A DNA stretch of 64,000 nucleotides from Idiomarina sp. X4 (GCF_002808045.1 NZ_CP025000.1:2108001-2172000), one strand, 5' to 3'; shown: positions 1-8,800, counted from the first letter of the stretch. Notes: a model not told the origin generated them from the letters alone. Numbers and translations: made by a program.

Positions 1-21
1 AAACGCTCAATGAACTACTAA
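1..21 (+). CDS. possible 3' end of the upstream gene (E1 beta of the same dehydrogenase?)
   Basis: Frame 1 reads six codons (KRSMNY) and then TAA at 19-21, 12 bases before the E2 start at 34. In bkd operons the E1 beta gene normally precedes E2, so this may be its C-terminal tail. Six residues cannot prove identity. The call rests on position and on the close spacing. Confidence 0.35.
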   Translation, partial: KRSMNY

Positions 22-33
22 GGACCCATCGAC

Positions 34-1620
34 ATGAGTAAAGATTTTATTCTGCCCGATATCGGCGAAGGGATCGTAGAGTGCGAAATCGTTGAGTGGC
101 TGGTAGCCGAAGGCGACGAAGTTAAAGAAGATCAGCCCGTTGTTGAGGTCATGACTGACAAAGCCATGGTTGAGATACCGGCGAAAGACGACGGTGTGGT
201 TGAAAAGCTGTATTACCAAAAAGGCGATATTGCTAAAGTCCACGAGCCGTTATTCCGCATTAATGCTGCGGGCGATTCAAGCGAAGCTGCTGAAGAAAAA
301 ACGGCTGAGAAAGAAGCGCCAAAATCTGACAGTAAGCCAGATAGTAACCAAGCAGCTGGCGGTGGAACCACTGACTTTATTTTACCGGATATCGGTGAAG
401 GTATTGTTGAGTGTGAAATCGTTGAGTGGTTGGTTGCTGAAGGCGATGAAGTGAAAGAAGACCAACCAGTGGTTGAGGTTATGACCGATAAAGCCACGGT
501 TGAAATTCCAGCGAAAGATGACGGTAAAGTCGTTAAGCTGTACCACAAAAAAGGCGATATCGCCGAAGTACATAAGCCTTTATTTGCCTTGCAGCCAGCC
601 GGCGGCGTTCAGGCTTCAGGCTCCGGCGAGACTGCTTCAGGCAGCGCTTCGCAAAACAATGCAGAGTCTAAGCCGCAGGCAGCTACAAAAGCAGAAGCTG
701 AGCCACCTGCGAAAGCACGCCAGGGTAAAGCGATTGCCAGTCCGGCAGTACGTCGCTTAGCTCGCGAGAATGACATTAATATCGCTGACGTTTCTGGCTC
801 TGGTAAGAAAGGTCGTGTCTTGAAAAAAGACATTGAAGCCTTCAAGTCGGGTGGTCAAAGTGCTGCAACCAGCACGGACAGCAAGCCGACTCAGCAGCCA
901 GCAGCGACTAGCGGCGGCACGCGTACCGAAGCTATTCGTGGTGTGAAAGCGGCAATGGCTAAGCAAATGATGAACTCGGTCAGCACCATTCCTCACTTCA
1001 CTTATGCCGATGAGTTCGACGTTACGAACCTGATTGCGCTGCGTGAAAAGTTGAAAGAGCAATACAAAGAAAAAGGCGTACGCTTAACTGTCATGCCGTT
1101 CTTCATTAAAGCTCTGTCGCTGGCACTAAAAGAGTTTCCGGTAATGAATGCGCAGGTGAACGAAGATTGCACAGAAATTACTTACTTCGATGACCACAAC
1201 ATCGGTATGGCAGTCGATACCAAAATTGGCTTGTTAGTGCCTAACGTAAAGCAGGTACAGAACAAGAGCATTATCGATGTGGCTAATGAAGTAACTCGTT
1301 TAACGCAAGCTGCTCGGGAAGGCAAAGTACCTCAGGCTGACATGAAAGGCGGTACTATTAGTATCTCTAACATTGGTGTTATTGGCGGTACGGTGGCAAC
1401 ACCTATCATTAACAAGCCAGAAGCAGCCATTGTCGCCTTAGGTAAAGTGCAGGAGTTACCGCGCTTTGACGAAAACGGCAATGTGGTAGCCCGTAAGATA
1501 ATGACGGTAAGCTGGTCAGGCGACCATCGTATTATCGACGGCGGTACCATTGCTCGTTTCAACAAACTCTGGCAGGAATACCTCGAAGACCCAACCAGCA
1601 TGCTGGTTAACATGGTCTGA
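34..1620 (+). CDS. bkdB: dihydrolipoamide acyltransferase (E2) of a branched-chain 2-oxo acid dehydrogenase, two lipoyl domains
   Basis: This is the core E2 of a 2-oxo acid dehydrogenase complex. It passes acyl groups from E1 through swinging lipoyl-lysines to CoA in the cytoplasm. Order in the 528 residues: lipoyl domain 1 (about 4-78, lipoyl Lys43 in MTDKAMVE), an Ala/Pro/Ser/Lys-rich linker, lipoyl domain 2 (about 113-188, Lys153 in MTDKATVE), a second linker, an E1/E3-binding domain (about 232-268, ASPAVRRLA), and a catalytic domain ending with the active-site motif HRIIDGG (His498, Asp502). The DIGEGIVECEIVEW start of each lipoyl domain is typical of branched-chain rather than pyruvate E2s, but a pyruvate or mixed substrate is not excluded. 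The two lipoyl domains are almost identical in protein but not in DNA. The start ATG follows AAGGACC. It is probably the last gene of a bkdA1-A2-B operon. Confidence 0.9.
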   Translation: MSKDFILPDIGEGIVECEIVEWLVAEGDEVKEDQPVVEVMTDKAMVEIPAKDDGVVEKLYYQKGDIAKVHEPLFRINAAGDSSEAAEEKTAEKEAPKSDSKPDSNQAAGGGTTDFILPDIGEGIVECEIVEWLVAEGDEVKEDQPVVEVMTDKATVEIPAKDDGKVVKLYHKKGDIAEVHKPLFALQPAGGVQASGSGETASGSASQNNAESKPQAATKAEAEPPAKARQGKAIASPAVRRLARENDINIADVSGSGKKGRVLKKDIEAFKSGGQSAATSTDSKPTQQPAATSGGTRTEAIRGVKAAMAKQMMNSVSTIPHFTYADEFDVTNLIALREKLKEQYKEKGVRLTVMPFFIKALSLALKEFPVMNAQVNEDCTEITYFDDHNIGMAVDTKIGLLVPNVKQVQNKSIIDVANEVTRLTQAAREGKVPQADMKGGTISISNIGVIGGTVATPIINKPEAAIVALGKVQELPRFDENGNVVARKIMTVSWSGDHRIIDGGTIARFNKLWQEYLEDPTSMLVNMV

Positions 1621-1631
1621 GATAACGGAAG

Positions 1632-1759
1632 AGCCAGAAACTAAGAGTTAGGAAAGTTAAGAAACACGCCGTGAACCCTTCCTTGGGGGCTTGAGTGACG
1701 CCATCCTTGGCGTCACACAGTTTCTTAACTTACGCCTAACTCTTTTTTTGTTTCTGGCT
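1632..1759. repeat. nested inverted repeat downstream of the E2 gene
   Basis: AGCCAGAAAC at 1632-1641 is the exact reverse complement of 1750-1759. Inside it, the stretch 1645-1665 (GAGTTAGG, AGTTAAGAAAC) pairs imperfectly with 1720-1743 (GTTTCTTAACTT, CCTAACTC). In the middle GTGACGCC-ATCCTT-GGCGTCAC (about 1694-1715) is a perfect 8-bp hairpin. The run TCTTTTTTTG at 1741-1750 could give terminator function for the E2 operon. Size and nesting fit a MITE- or REP-like element better than a simple terminator. Confidence 0.65.
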
Positions 1760-1788
1760 ATCTACATCTGCGTTCAGTAAGTTAAATA

Positions 1789-1972
1789 AAGCTAGCAGAT
1801 CCTACGGATTGTGGGCGTAGCGCCTAGAGTTAAAACCCTCTGATACAGGAGTGTCGAAGGCCATGGATGGCCTTCGTCAAGCCCTCATGGATGAGCTTGT
1901 TGCGTCTCCTGTATCAGAGGGTTTTGACTCCAAGCGGAGCACGCTATCCGTAGGAGCTCCACCAAGCTTAAC
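1789..1972. repeat. large imperfect palindromic repeat element
   Basis: The outer arms TCCTACGGAT (1800-1809) and ATCCGTAGGA (1946-1955) are perfect complements, and AAGCT / AAGCTT extends them outward. Inner arms AAAACCCTCTGATACAGGAG (1832-1851) and its complement (about 1905-1925) are also perfect. The centre holds GAAGGCCATGGATGGCCTTC, a 20-base near-palindrome around CCATGGATGG, plus CTCATGGATGAG. CCATGGATGG-centred palindromes are a familiar class of dispersed repeat in gammaproteobacteria. The remaining bases of 1621-2040 hold no convincing gene. Confidence 0.65.
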
Positions 1973-2040
1973 ACTTCCTTTCCCCTTATTTTCTATAGCT
2001 GTGCTATGGTTTTCTTATCTGAGAAGCATAGAGAGCCAAG

Positions 2041-3096
2041 ATGTTTGAAATTATTTACCTTTCTTTAGCGATATTACTGGCTGTGCTGACGTTAGCGCCG
2101 TTGTCGTGGTCGCAGGTTTGGTGGATTCGCGGGTTGGATTTTCCGCGTTTGCAGCTTTCGGTGCTGCTTGGGGTACTGTTGGTCATTGGCTTTGTGGTTA
2201 TACGTGACTGGACGTCGGTCACTGCGGTGGCTATGGGGCTGATCATTGGTTGTCTTGTTTGTCAGCTATGGTGGGTGGTGCCTTACACGGTATTTTTTCC
2301 CAAAGAGGTGAAGGCGGTGAATAAGCGTGGGACAGACGGTCGGCTTCGGGTAATGACGGCGAATGTGCTGACGCCTAATCGTAACAGTGACCGACTTATT
2401 CAGTTAGTTCGGGATTATACGCCGGATGTTCTGGTGACGCTTGAGTCTGATGCATGGTGGGGTAAGCAGTTAGAAGCTATTGAAGAGAACTACCCTCATA
2501 CGGTTAAGGTGCCTCTGGACAACCTTTATGGTATGCACGTCTACTCGAGGTTGCCATTGTCTGACGTTAGTGTTGAATACTTAATTGAGGATGATAAGCC
2601 GTCGATACATTGCTTTATTGAATTGCCAACAGGCCAAAGGGTCAAAGCACACTTTGTGCATCCGGCACCGCCGAGTCCAACGGAAAATGAGGAGTCGGAA
2701 GAACGTGACGGTGAGCTGCTTTTGGTTGCCCGACAGGTTGAGCCTGATAAGCATCCAACGATAGTTACTGGTGACTTGAACGATGTGGCGTGGTCGAGAA
2801 CGACACTGCTCTTTCGAAAGGTAAGCGGTCTGTTAGACCCGCGTGTGGGGCGGGGCATGTTTAACACGTTCCACGCGGACTATTGGTTTGCTCGCTGGCC
2901 GCTTGATCATATTTTTCATAGTCACCACTTTGCGCTGGTCTCAATGACTCGCTTACCTAGGTTTGGCTCTGACCACTTCCCGCTACTCACGGAACTGGCT
3001 CTTGCGCCGGGTGAAAATGGTATTAATGACGGCCCTTCGCCTGACGAAGAAGACAAAGAAGCTGCAGATGAAATCGTCAAAAAGGCTATGGCTTAA
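2041..3096 (+). CDS. membrane-anchored endonuclease/exonuclease/phosphatase (EEP) family protein
   Basis: The N-terminus has about three hydrophobic segments (residues 1-20, 38-55, 60-90). A soluble EEP domain (about 100-320) follows. Visible EEP signatures are the Asn of MTANVL near residue 105, the Glu of TLESDAWW, the TGDLND block near 245, and the C-terminal SDHFP with its catalytic Asp-His. These belong to a Mg-dependent phosphodiester or phosphatase active site. The topology suggests the domain faces the periplasm. The last 30 residues are acidic and probably disordered. The substrate cannot be told from sequence. It converges on the DMT transporter gene with an 11-base overlap of the 3' ends. 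Confidence 0.8.
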   Translation: MFEIIYLSLAILLAVLTLAPLSWSQVWWIRGLDFPRLQLSVLLGVLLVIGFVVIRDWTSVTAVAMGLIIGCLVCQLWWVVPYTVFFPKEVKAVNKRGTDGRLRVMTANVLTPNRNSDRLIQLVRDYTPDVLVTLESDAWWGKQLEAIEENYPHTVKVPLDNLYGMHVYSRLPLSDVSVEYLIEDDKPSIHCFIELPTGQRVKAHFVHPAPPSPTENEESEERDGELLLVARQVEPDKHPTIVTGDLNDVAWSRTTLLFRKVSGLLDPRVGRGMFNTFHADYWFARWPLDHIFHSHHFALVSMTRLPRFGSDHFPLLTELALAPGENGINDGPSPDEEDKEAADEIVKKAMA

Positions 3097-3886
3097 GCTT
3101 TTTCTTAAAATGAATACGCTGTACTAGTAATCCGGTAATGATGAGCGCTAAGCCTACAATAGTGCTGACATAAATGGTTTCGCCAATAATTGCTGACAGT
3201 AGTAGCAGTGAAATAAACGGCGATACAAAAATCAGGTTGCTAATAAGTGCGGTGTTAGTGGCTGTTTTCATGGCTTTTAGCCAAAACAAAAACGTAATAC
3301 CCATCTCAAATAACCCGACATAACTGACAGCCGCCCAGCCTTGCCAGGGGATATTGGACCAGTCGCTCCATATAAAGCTGGCAACAATTAAAACCGGCAG
3401 AGCTAAACCAAAGGATAAAACCAGGCTAACAACAGAATCAGCATTGCGCCGGGTGTTCAGTATCCAGTAACCGGCCCACAGGAAGGTTGATATTAAGGCT
3501 AATAAAACACCCCAGGGGTTGCTAAAGCTCATGCCTAAAATATCGCCTCGTGTTGCGATAACTAATACACCCAAATAACCCAGTGCACAGGCTACCCAGT
3601 CGCGGCGACGGATATGCTGCTTTAAGAATAAGGCCGCCATAATACTGAGTGCTATTGCCCAGGTGTAATTCAGGGGTTGAGCTTCGGAGGCAGGTAGCAG
3701 TTTATAGGCCTGAAAAAGCACCAAATAGTAGATAAGAGGGTTAATAAGCCCCATTAGTACGTAGTACAAGGGCATTTTTCGTAGTTCAAGTAACAACAAG
3801 TGAGATTTTTTCTGAATCACACAGACGAGGCTTAAAACAGCAAAGGATACCGCACTGGCGGCTGTCACCATCTGTAACGGCGTCAT
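3086..3886 (-). CDS. EamA/DMT-family transporter, 5' end probably frameshifted
   Basis: From the ATG at 3886 there are 266 residues and about nine hydrophobic helices in the two-EamA-repeat pattern; family members usually have about 300 residues and ten helices. The missing first helix is present upstream in the same frame (IYAIIAVLLWSTVATAFKIT, bases about 3897-3957). No ATG, GTG or TTG lies between it and the in-frame TGA at 4009-4007. An ATG at 3992-3990 with GGGGA before it sits one base out of frame. One indel near 3975-3990 would restore a full-length protein of about 302 residues. The substrate is unknown. It lies directly behind the DUF3293 gene, so the two are probably an operon. Confidence 0.8.
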   Translation of the reverse strand: MTPLQMVTAASAVSFAVLSLVCVIQKKSHLLLLELRKMPLYYVLMGLINPLIYYLVLFQAYKLLPASEAQPLNYTWAIALSIMAALFLKQHIRRRDWVACALGYLGVLVIATRGDILGMSFSNPWGVLLALISTFLWAGYWILNTRRNADSVVSLVLSFGLALPVLIVASFIWSDWSNIPWQGWAAVSYVGLFEMGITFLFWLKAMKTATNTALISNLIFVSPFISLLLLSAIIGETIYVSTIVGLALIITGLLVQRIHFKKKLKP

Positions 3887-4006
3887 GTACTCTAGTGTAA
3901 TTTTAAACGCCGTAGCGACCGTCGACCATAATAAAACGGCGATAATGGCGTAGATAAAGGCGAGTTTATCAGCGGCTATGGTGTGATGGCATGGCGTCCC
4001 CTTAAC

Positions 4007-4420
4007 TCATACGTCGATGAGCACTGCAGCTTGTTGGTGTTCAATCCAGAGAAAGGCATTCTGCTGATATCGGCGGGCAAGGTCAATGACTGTTTGTTGA
4101 CTCAACCCTAAAACCATAAAGCTTTCTTCGGTGGGCCATTGATTGTCGCGATCTTCTCCTGCGCCGTAAAAGTAACGAATGCCTTTTAAATTGCTAATAT
4201 CTGCTTCTAAAAGTTGATTACGGTCTCGATTTTCGCTAATGCTTAAAAGCGAACTAAGTGGGTTAAAGGCAGTGATAAAGGCTCCGGTTTTACAATTAAC
4301 GTCACGACATAGCGAGTCAAAATCGCTGTTGATGTCGCCAACGGACAGAGTGATTTTTCGCTCATTCACGACAAACCAGTAGTCGGTATTTTTGTAGTGT
4401 TCAAGCAACGTTGTATCCAT
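4007..4420 (-). CDS. DUF3293 domain-containing protein
   Basis: This is a soluble 137-residue protein. The family signature is visible: ITAFNPLSS near residue 49, ENRDRNQLLEADI near 63, then YGAGED and SFMVLGL, and a C-terminal QNAFLWIE. DUF3293 proteins are small cytoplasmic proteins of unknown function. No catalytic motif is apparent. The stop codon TGA (4009-4007) overlaps an ATG in ATGA fashion, but that ATG opens only two codons. The next ATG on this strand is that of the out-of-frame transporter start at 3992. Confidence 0.75.
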   Translation of the reverse strand: MDTTLLEHYKNTDYWFVVNERKITLSVGDINSDFDSLCRDVNCKTGAFITAFNPLSSLLSISENRDRNQLLEADISNLKGIRYFYGAGEDRDNQWPTEESFMVLGLSQQTVIDLARRYQQNAFLWIEHQQAAVLIDV

Positions 4421-4483
4421 ATTTTGACCATGGCTTAAGCGTTAATTAAAGTAAGAGTGTAACTTTTGCGACAGTGAGATTCT

Positions 4484-4897
4484 ATGAACCCAAGTATTAG
4501 TGTTATTACGCTGGGCGTTGATGACTTAAAGCGTGCACTCGCTTTTTATCAGGACGGTTTAGGATGGGAAACGGATGGCATAGTCGGTGAGGATCTTGAA
4601 AATGGTGCGGTTGTTTTCTTTAAACTGCCGGGCGGCATAAGGTTGGCTTTGTGGCCGCGTAAAAGCATTGCTGCTGAAATGGGTGTTGATGTTGCTAAAA
4701 ATGCTAATGAGGTACTGCTGAGCCACAATGTCAGTTCCCGCTCTGAAGTTGATGCCGTCATGAATGAAGCGAAATTGGCAGGAGCAACCACTCTTCATGA
4801 GGCTAAAGATTTATTTTGGGGTGGCTACGGCGGTTTCTTCAAAGACCTGGACGGCCATATTTGGGAAGTTACCTGGAATCCGGAGTGGAGCTCCTAG
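4484..4897 (+). CDS. VOC-family (glyoxalase / bleomycin-resistance fold) protein
   Basis: The 137 residues make two beta-alpha-beta-beta-beta modules. The first begins ISVITLGVDDLKRALAFYQ and the second lies near residues 75-135 with GGYGGFFKDLDGHIWEV. The closing DGHxWEV is the usual VOC C-terminal metal-ligand region (Glu in WEV). Family members include lyases, dioxygenases and antibiotic-binding proteins, and the reaction cannot be assigned here. It is a single gene divergent from DUF3293, with a short 63-base shared upstream region. Confidence 0.8.
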   Translation: MNPSISVITLGVDDLKRALAFYQDGLGWETDGIVGEDLENGAVVFFKLPGGIRLALWPRKSIAAEMGVDVAKNANEVLLSHNVSSRSEVDAVMNEAKLAGATTLHEAKDLFWGGYGGFFKDLDGHIWEVTWNPEWSS

Positions 4898-4917
4898 TCT
4901 TGGTTAAAGTTATTGTT

Positions 4918-4931
4918 TTGATTTAGATCAA
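4918..4931 (+). promoter_or_regulatory. FNR/ANR-type operator with a well-placed -10 box
   Basis: TTGATTTAGATCAA matches TTGAT-N4-ATCAA without error. A -10 candidate TAAAAT lies at 4952-4957 and predicts a start near 4964, which puts the operator centre (4924.5) at about -40. That is the class II position for FNR activation. It lies 107 bases before the chemoreceptor start. Confidence 0.7.
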
Positions 4932-5038
4932 ATATATGTGAGTATTTACTCTAAAATAGAATTTGTTTTGATCTGATACAGGCACCGACGCGTAAAATAC
5001 TGCATTCAGATGCCCTTATTTGTAGTAGGAATGCCCAG

Positions 5039-6334
5039 ATGCTCTGCGCTAAAACGAAACACCAGCTTGCCAAGACCACCGAAGAGCTTGAGCAGTACAA
5101 ACAATTAATGAATGCAATTGACAGTAACGTTGCACGTATTGATTTTACCCCTCAGGGCTACGTTTTGAACGCCAATAATCAGTTCTTAGAAACGATGGGT
5201 TATAGTCTGGATGATGTGATATCTAAGCATCACAAAATGTTTTGTGAATCGAGCTATTCGTCTTCTCAAGCGTATCGAACGTTTTGGCAGCAGTTGGCAG
5301 AGGGCAAGTCGCAACGTGAGCGATTTAAGCGCATTCGCAGTAATGGCGACATTATTTGGTTAGAAGCGACGTACTTTCCCGTTAAAAACGAGAAAGGAGA
5401 GGTGGTTTTCATTACGAAAATTGCCAGTGACGTCACTGATGAAGTCACAGCCTTAGAGCAGCAAGCCGCTATTAATACAGCAATTAATAAGTCAATGGCG
5501 ACGATTGAGTTCTCACCTGACGGAATGATTACCTGGGCAAATGATAACTTTCTGAAAACAGTAGGTTATTCGTTAAGCGATATTACCGGAAAACACCACA
5601 AGCTATTTTGTGAACAAAGCTTCTACGATGAGAACCCAGGGTTTTGGCGTGAGCTTGCTAAAGGCGAGTTTAAAACCGGGCGTTTTAAGCGCGTTAGTAA
5701 GCAAGGACAACCAATTTGGTTGGAAGCCAGTTATAACCCAATTTTTGATAGTAGTGGTCAAGTTGTGAAAGTCATTAAGTTCGCCAGTGATGTCACGGAG
5801 CAAGTGCTCAAAGCCCAACAAACCACTGAAGCAGCGGAAATTGCGTATTCAACGTCTCAGCAAACGGCGATGATAGTGAAAGACGGTAAAGCTTCTATGG
5901 ATGTCTCGGTGGAAATGTCGAGTGAAATACTCGCTAAAAGCCAGAGAACGGATGCCATTATTGAGCAGTTGCAAGAGCAGGCGACTAGTATTGAAGACAT
6001 TGTGAAAACGATAAATGCCCTGGCTGATCAAACGAATCTACTGGCGCTAAACGCGGCGATTGAAGCGGCCAGAGCGGGTGAGCATGGGCGTGGGTTTGCT
6101 GTTGTTGCTGACGAAGTAAGAAACCTGGCGACTCGAACCACTCAGGCCACTAGCGAAATATCAGGCGTTATGCAGCGAAGCTCTGAAGTTTCTGAAGCCA
6201 TTTCCTTATCGATTGACGATATTCAGGAAATGGCAAAACGAGGACAAGAGCAAATAGAAAAAGTAAAAGCGGTAATGGACGAAATAGACGAAGGCGCAAC
6301 GAATGTCGTTAACGCTGTCAGTCATCTGTCATAG
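5039..6334 (+). CDS. soluble PAS-PAS methyl-accepting chemotaxis protein
   Basis: The 431 residues have no membrane segment. PAS 1 spans about 22-138 and PAS 2 about 145-260. Each ends in a KIASDVTDE / [12 protein letters not shown] tail, and each holds a similar His-His-Lys-x-Phe-Cys motif (KHHKMFCE and KHHKLFCE). A short coiled coil follows and then an MCP signalling hairpin, whose tip reads near residues 342-375 with [20 protein letters not shown]. The receptor therefore senses a cytoplasmic cue, probably redox or oxygen state, and signals to CheA/CheW. A perfect FNR box upstream supports a role under low oxygen. The start ATG follows GTAGGA at eight bases. Confidence 0.88.
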   Translation: MLCAKTKHQLAKTTEELEQYKQLMNAIDSNVARIDFTPQGYVLNANNQFLETMGYSLDDVISKHHKMFCESSYSSSQAYRTFWQQLAEGKSQRERFKRIRSNGDIIWLEATYFPVKNEKGEVVFITKIASDVTDEVTALEQQAAINTAINKSMATIEFSPDGMITWANDNFLKTVGYSLSDITGKHHKLFCEQSFYDENPGFWRELAKGEFKTGRFKRVSKQGQPIWLEASYNPIFDSSGQVVKVIKFASDVTEQVLKAQQTTEAAEIAYSTSQQTAMIVKDGKASMDVSVEMSSEILAKSQRTDAIIEQLQEQATSIEDIVKTINALADQTNLLALNAAIEAARAGEHGRGFAVVADEVRNLATRTTQATSEISGVMQRSSEVSEAISLSIDDIQEMAKRGQEQIEKVKAVMDEIDEGATNVVNAVSHLS

Positions 6335-6339
6335 CGGTT

Positions 6340-7125
6340 TTATCGTTTAGCGAGCATTTTTCGTAATAAGCCAGGTAAAAAGCGCTGGAGTAACGGCGCT
6401 ATTTTGCTCATACCTTTGCCGCTCACCACTTCCGCCTTGTTGGCCTCTATTGCTCGAATAATATCAGAAGCACACTGCTCAGGGCTGATACCGCCAGCGT
6501 TGTCGGTGTCTTCCCGGCCTCTTAAAGAGCCGTCACCCGTTAACGCATTATGTGCAATTTTCGTATGCACAAAGCCTGGAAGTATAGTGGTGCAATGTAC
6601 ACCATGCTCAGCCATCTCAGCTCGTAAACAGTCCATATAGCCAATAACTGCAAATTTAGCGCCGGAATAACCACTACGAAGTTTGGTGCCTACTTTTCCA
6701 GCGACGCTGGAAACGGTGACGATGTGCCCGTTCTGACGTTCCATCATCCCCGGAAGTACGACTTGATTTAATGCAACAACCGAGAAGTAGTCGACTTCCA
6801 TTAGTGTTCGGTAAACCGGAAGCTCTGTTTCCATTGCCAGGCTGCGCTGAGAAACGCCGGCATTATTAATTAAAATATCTACCGTTTTACCAGCTAACGC
6901 TGACGACGCCGTTTCTTTTGCTTTTTCTGGATAGTTTAAGTCGAGAGCTAAGACGCTGTGAGCATCCGGGTTTGCCAGTGATAAGCGTAACTCCTCCAGC
7001 TGAGCTTCACGACGCGAAGTGAGAATAAGCTTTGCGCCTTTTTCAGCGAGTTGGTGTGCCAAAGCCAAACCGATGCCTGAAGAGGCACCGGTCAGCCAGA
7101 CTGTCTTATTCGCAATAGCGGTCAT
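6340..7125 (-). CDS. short-chain dehydrogenase/reductase
   Basis: A classical NAD(P)H-dependent SDR of 261 residues. The nucleotide-binding TGASSGIGLALA is at residues 13-24, NNAG near 88, the catalytic Ser in VSSVAG near 138, and YSGAK (Tyr-x3-Lys) near 153. An Arg-rich stretch after beta-2 (TSRRE) favours NADPH. The C-terminus (LLQRFLPGLLRKMLAKR) is amphipathic and basic, as in lipid-associated SDRs. It starts three bases after the stop of the AbgT transporter gene, so it is translationally linked to it. The substrate is unknown. Confidence 0.85.
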   Translation of the reverse strand: MTAIANKTVWLTGASSGIGLALAHQLAEKGAKLILTSRREAQLEELRLSLANPDAHSVLALDLNYPEKAKETASSALAGKTVDILINNAGVSQRSLAMETELPVYRTLMEVDYFSVVALNQVVLPGMMERQNGHIVTVSSVAGKVGTKLRSGYSGAKFAVIGYMDCLRAEMAEHGVHCTTILPGFVHTKIAHNALTGDGSLRGREDTDNAGGISPEQCASDIIRAIEANKAEVVSGKGMSKIAPLLQRFLPGLLRKMLAKR

Positions 7126-7128
7126 GGG

Positions 7129-8700
7129 TTAGCCTGCCGGGTAGGTGTAGCTAGCCTGGAAGCCCAGAGGAATACCGAGTGTCCAGTAGATAACCAGGAA
7201 CGCTGACCACAACACCAGTAATGAAACGGTGTAAGGCAGCATCATGGAAACCAGCGTGCCTATACCGGTTTTCTTAACGTACCGCTGGCAGTAAACCACA
7301 ACCAGAGGGAAGTACGGCAGTAAAGGAGTAATAATGTTACTGGACGAGTCGCCCACGCGATAAGCTGCTTGCGTTAAATCGGGCGAGTAACCCAGTTGCA
7401 TCAGCATAGGCACAAAAATAGGTGAAATAAGCGCCCATTTGGCTGATGCCGAACCTACAAATAAGTTGATGAATGCGACTAAAATAACGATGCCAACCAT
7501 AGTGACGCCACCTGACAACTCAAGGCTCGCCAGAAAGTTCGCACCTTTTACTGAAATGAGCGTGCCCAGCTGAGAGTCACCAAAGGCTTTAATAAACAGC
7601 GCACAGAAGAAGGCCATGACCATATAGTAAGCCATGCCCTCCATTGACTTGGTCATTGCACCGATAACGTCTTGTGAATTGGTGAAGTTACCTGATACGT
7701 ACCCGTGAACAATACCCGGAATAATAAACAGCAGGAATATTAACGGGACAATCATGCCCATTAGTGGTGCGCCCAAAGAAGCTAATTCACCCGTTTGTGG
7801 ATCGGCCAGTGGCGAATTTTCTGCTGTCGCTGAAAAGTATAGTAGAACAATGCCAGCCAACATGGTGAAAGAGGCGGCATAAAACGCTTTGCGATCACGT
7901 GGAGAGACATCATCAACCGCCGGCATATCGTCAGGATGACCGTCGATTTCAGCGCCGCGCAGACGCGGCTCAACGACCTTGTCAGTCAGGAACCAGCCAA
8001 TAGCGACCACCACAATGGAAGACGCTGCCGTAAAGAAGTAGTTATTTAACGGGTTCAGTTGAATGTCAGCATCAATAATTTGCGCCGCGCTTTGGGTAAA
8101 ACCTTGCAGTAAGGGGTCAATAGCGGAAGGCACAAAGTTAGCACTGAAACCTCCGGAAACCCCGGCGAATGCGGCTGCAATACCGGCCAGCGGATGACGA
8201 CCTGCCGCATAGAAGATAACGCCACCTAACGGAATGACCAACACGTAGCCCGCGTCGACGGCAGTGTGGCTGACAATAGCCACCAAAATAAGCATTGGTG
8301 TGAGTAAGGTTTTTGGCGTTACGTTCAGCATAAGCTTAATGGCTACGTCAATATAACCTGAGCGTTCAGCCACACCGACCCCCAGCATTGCCAGCAATAC
8401 AACGCCTAACGGCGCAAAGCCCATAAAGGTATCGACCATGTTGGCCAAAAATGCGGTTATTTCAGGGCCGCTGAGCAAATTAGTAACGCTAATAGCTTCG
8501 CCGGTTAGTGGGTGAGTTTCGTCAAAGCTAACGCCTGACATCGCCCAGGACATGATCCAAACAATAATGAGTAAGCCGAAGAACATAACGGCCGGGTCAG
8601 GAAGCTTATTGCCGACTTTTTCTACGCCGTCGAGCATGCGGTTGAGCAGACTGTTCGGTTTTTCCTTTTGCGAACGATCCGGTTGAGGAGATTGAGCCAT
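7129..8700 (-). CDS. AbgT-family transporter
   Basis: An inner-membrane protein of 523 residues with about 11-13 hydrophobic segments and a short charged N-terminus. AbgT signatures seen: GVGVAERSGYID near residue 107, GGFSANFVPSAIDPLL near 184, SASAKWALISPIFVPML near 420, and YRVGDSSSNIITPLLPYFPL near 448. Characterised members import p-aminobenzoyl-glutamate or export sulfonamide-type antimetabolites (MtrF/YdaH type), and which applies is not clear here. It forms a pair with the SDR behind it. A second family member lies at 13412-14980. Confidence 0.88.
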   Translation of the reverse strand: MAQSPQPDRSQKEKPNSLLNRMLDGVEKVGNKLPDPAVMFFGLLIIVWIMSWAMSGVSFDETHPLTGEAISVTNLLSGPEITAFLANMVDTFMGFAPLGVVLLAMLGVGVAERSGYIDVAIKLMLNVTPKTLLTPMLILVAIVSHTAVDAGYVLVIPLGGVIFYAAGRHPLAGIAAAFAGVSGGFSANFVPSAIDPLLQGFTQSAAQIIDADIQLNPLNNYFFTAASSIVVVAIGWFLTDKVVEPRLRGAEIDGHPDDMPAVDDVSPRDRKAFYAASFTMLAGIVLLYFSATAENSPLADPQTGELASLGAPLMGMIVPLIFLLFIIPGIVHGYVSGNFTNSQDVIGAMTKSMEGMAYYMVMAFFCALFIKAFGDSQLGTLISVKGANFLASLELSGGVTMVGIVILVAFINLFVGSASAKWALISPIFVPMLMQLGYSPDLTQAAYRVGDSSSNIITPLLPYFPLVVVYCQRYVKKTGIGTLVSMMLPYTVSLLVLWSAFLVIYWTLGIPLGFQASYTYPAG

Positions 8701-8800
8701 GGTATATTCCGGATTGTTATTTTATTGGTCTAATTATTATCCGCAGGTATCATAACCATTATTTAGTGTCTGAACAAAGCAACAAGGTGAAAATTTCCCC

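Noticed and set aside
1851..2048. Open frame of 65 residues between the E2 and EEP genes
   Set aside because: It lies mostly inside the palindromic repeat element, lacks a ribosome-binding site, and its codons simply follow the repeat arms.
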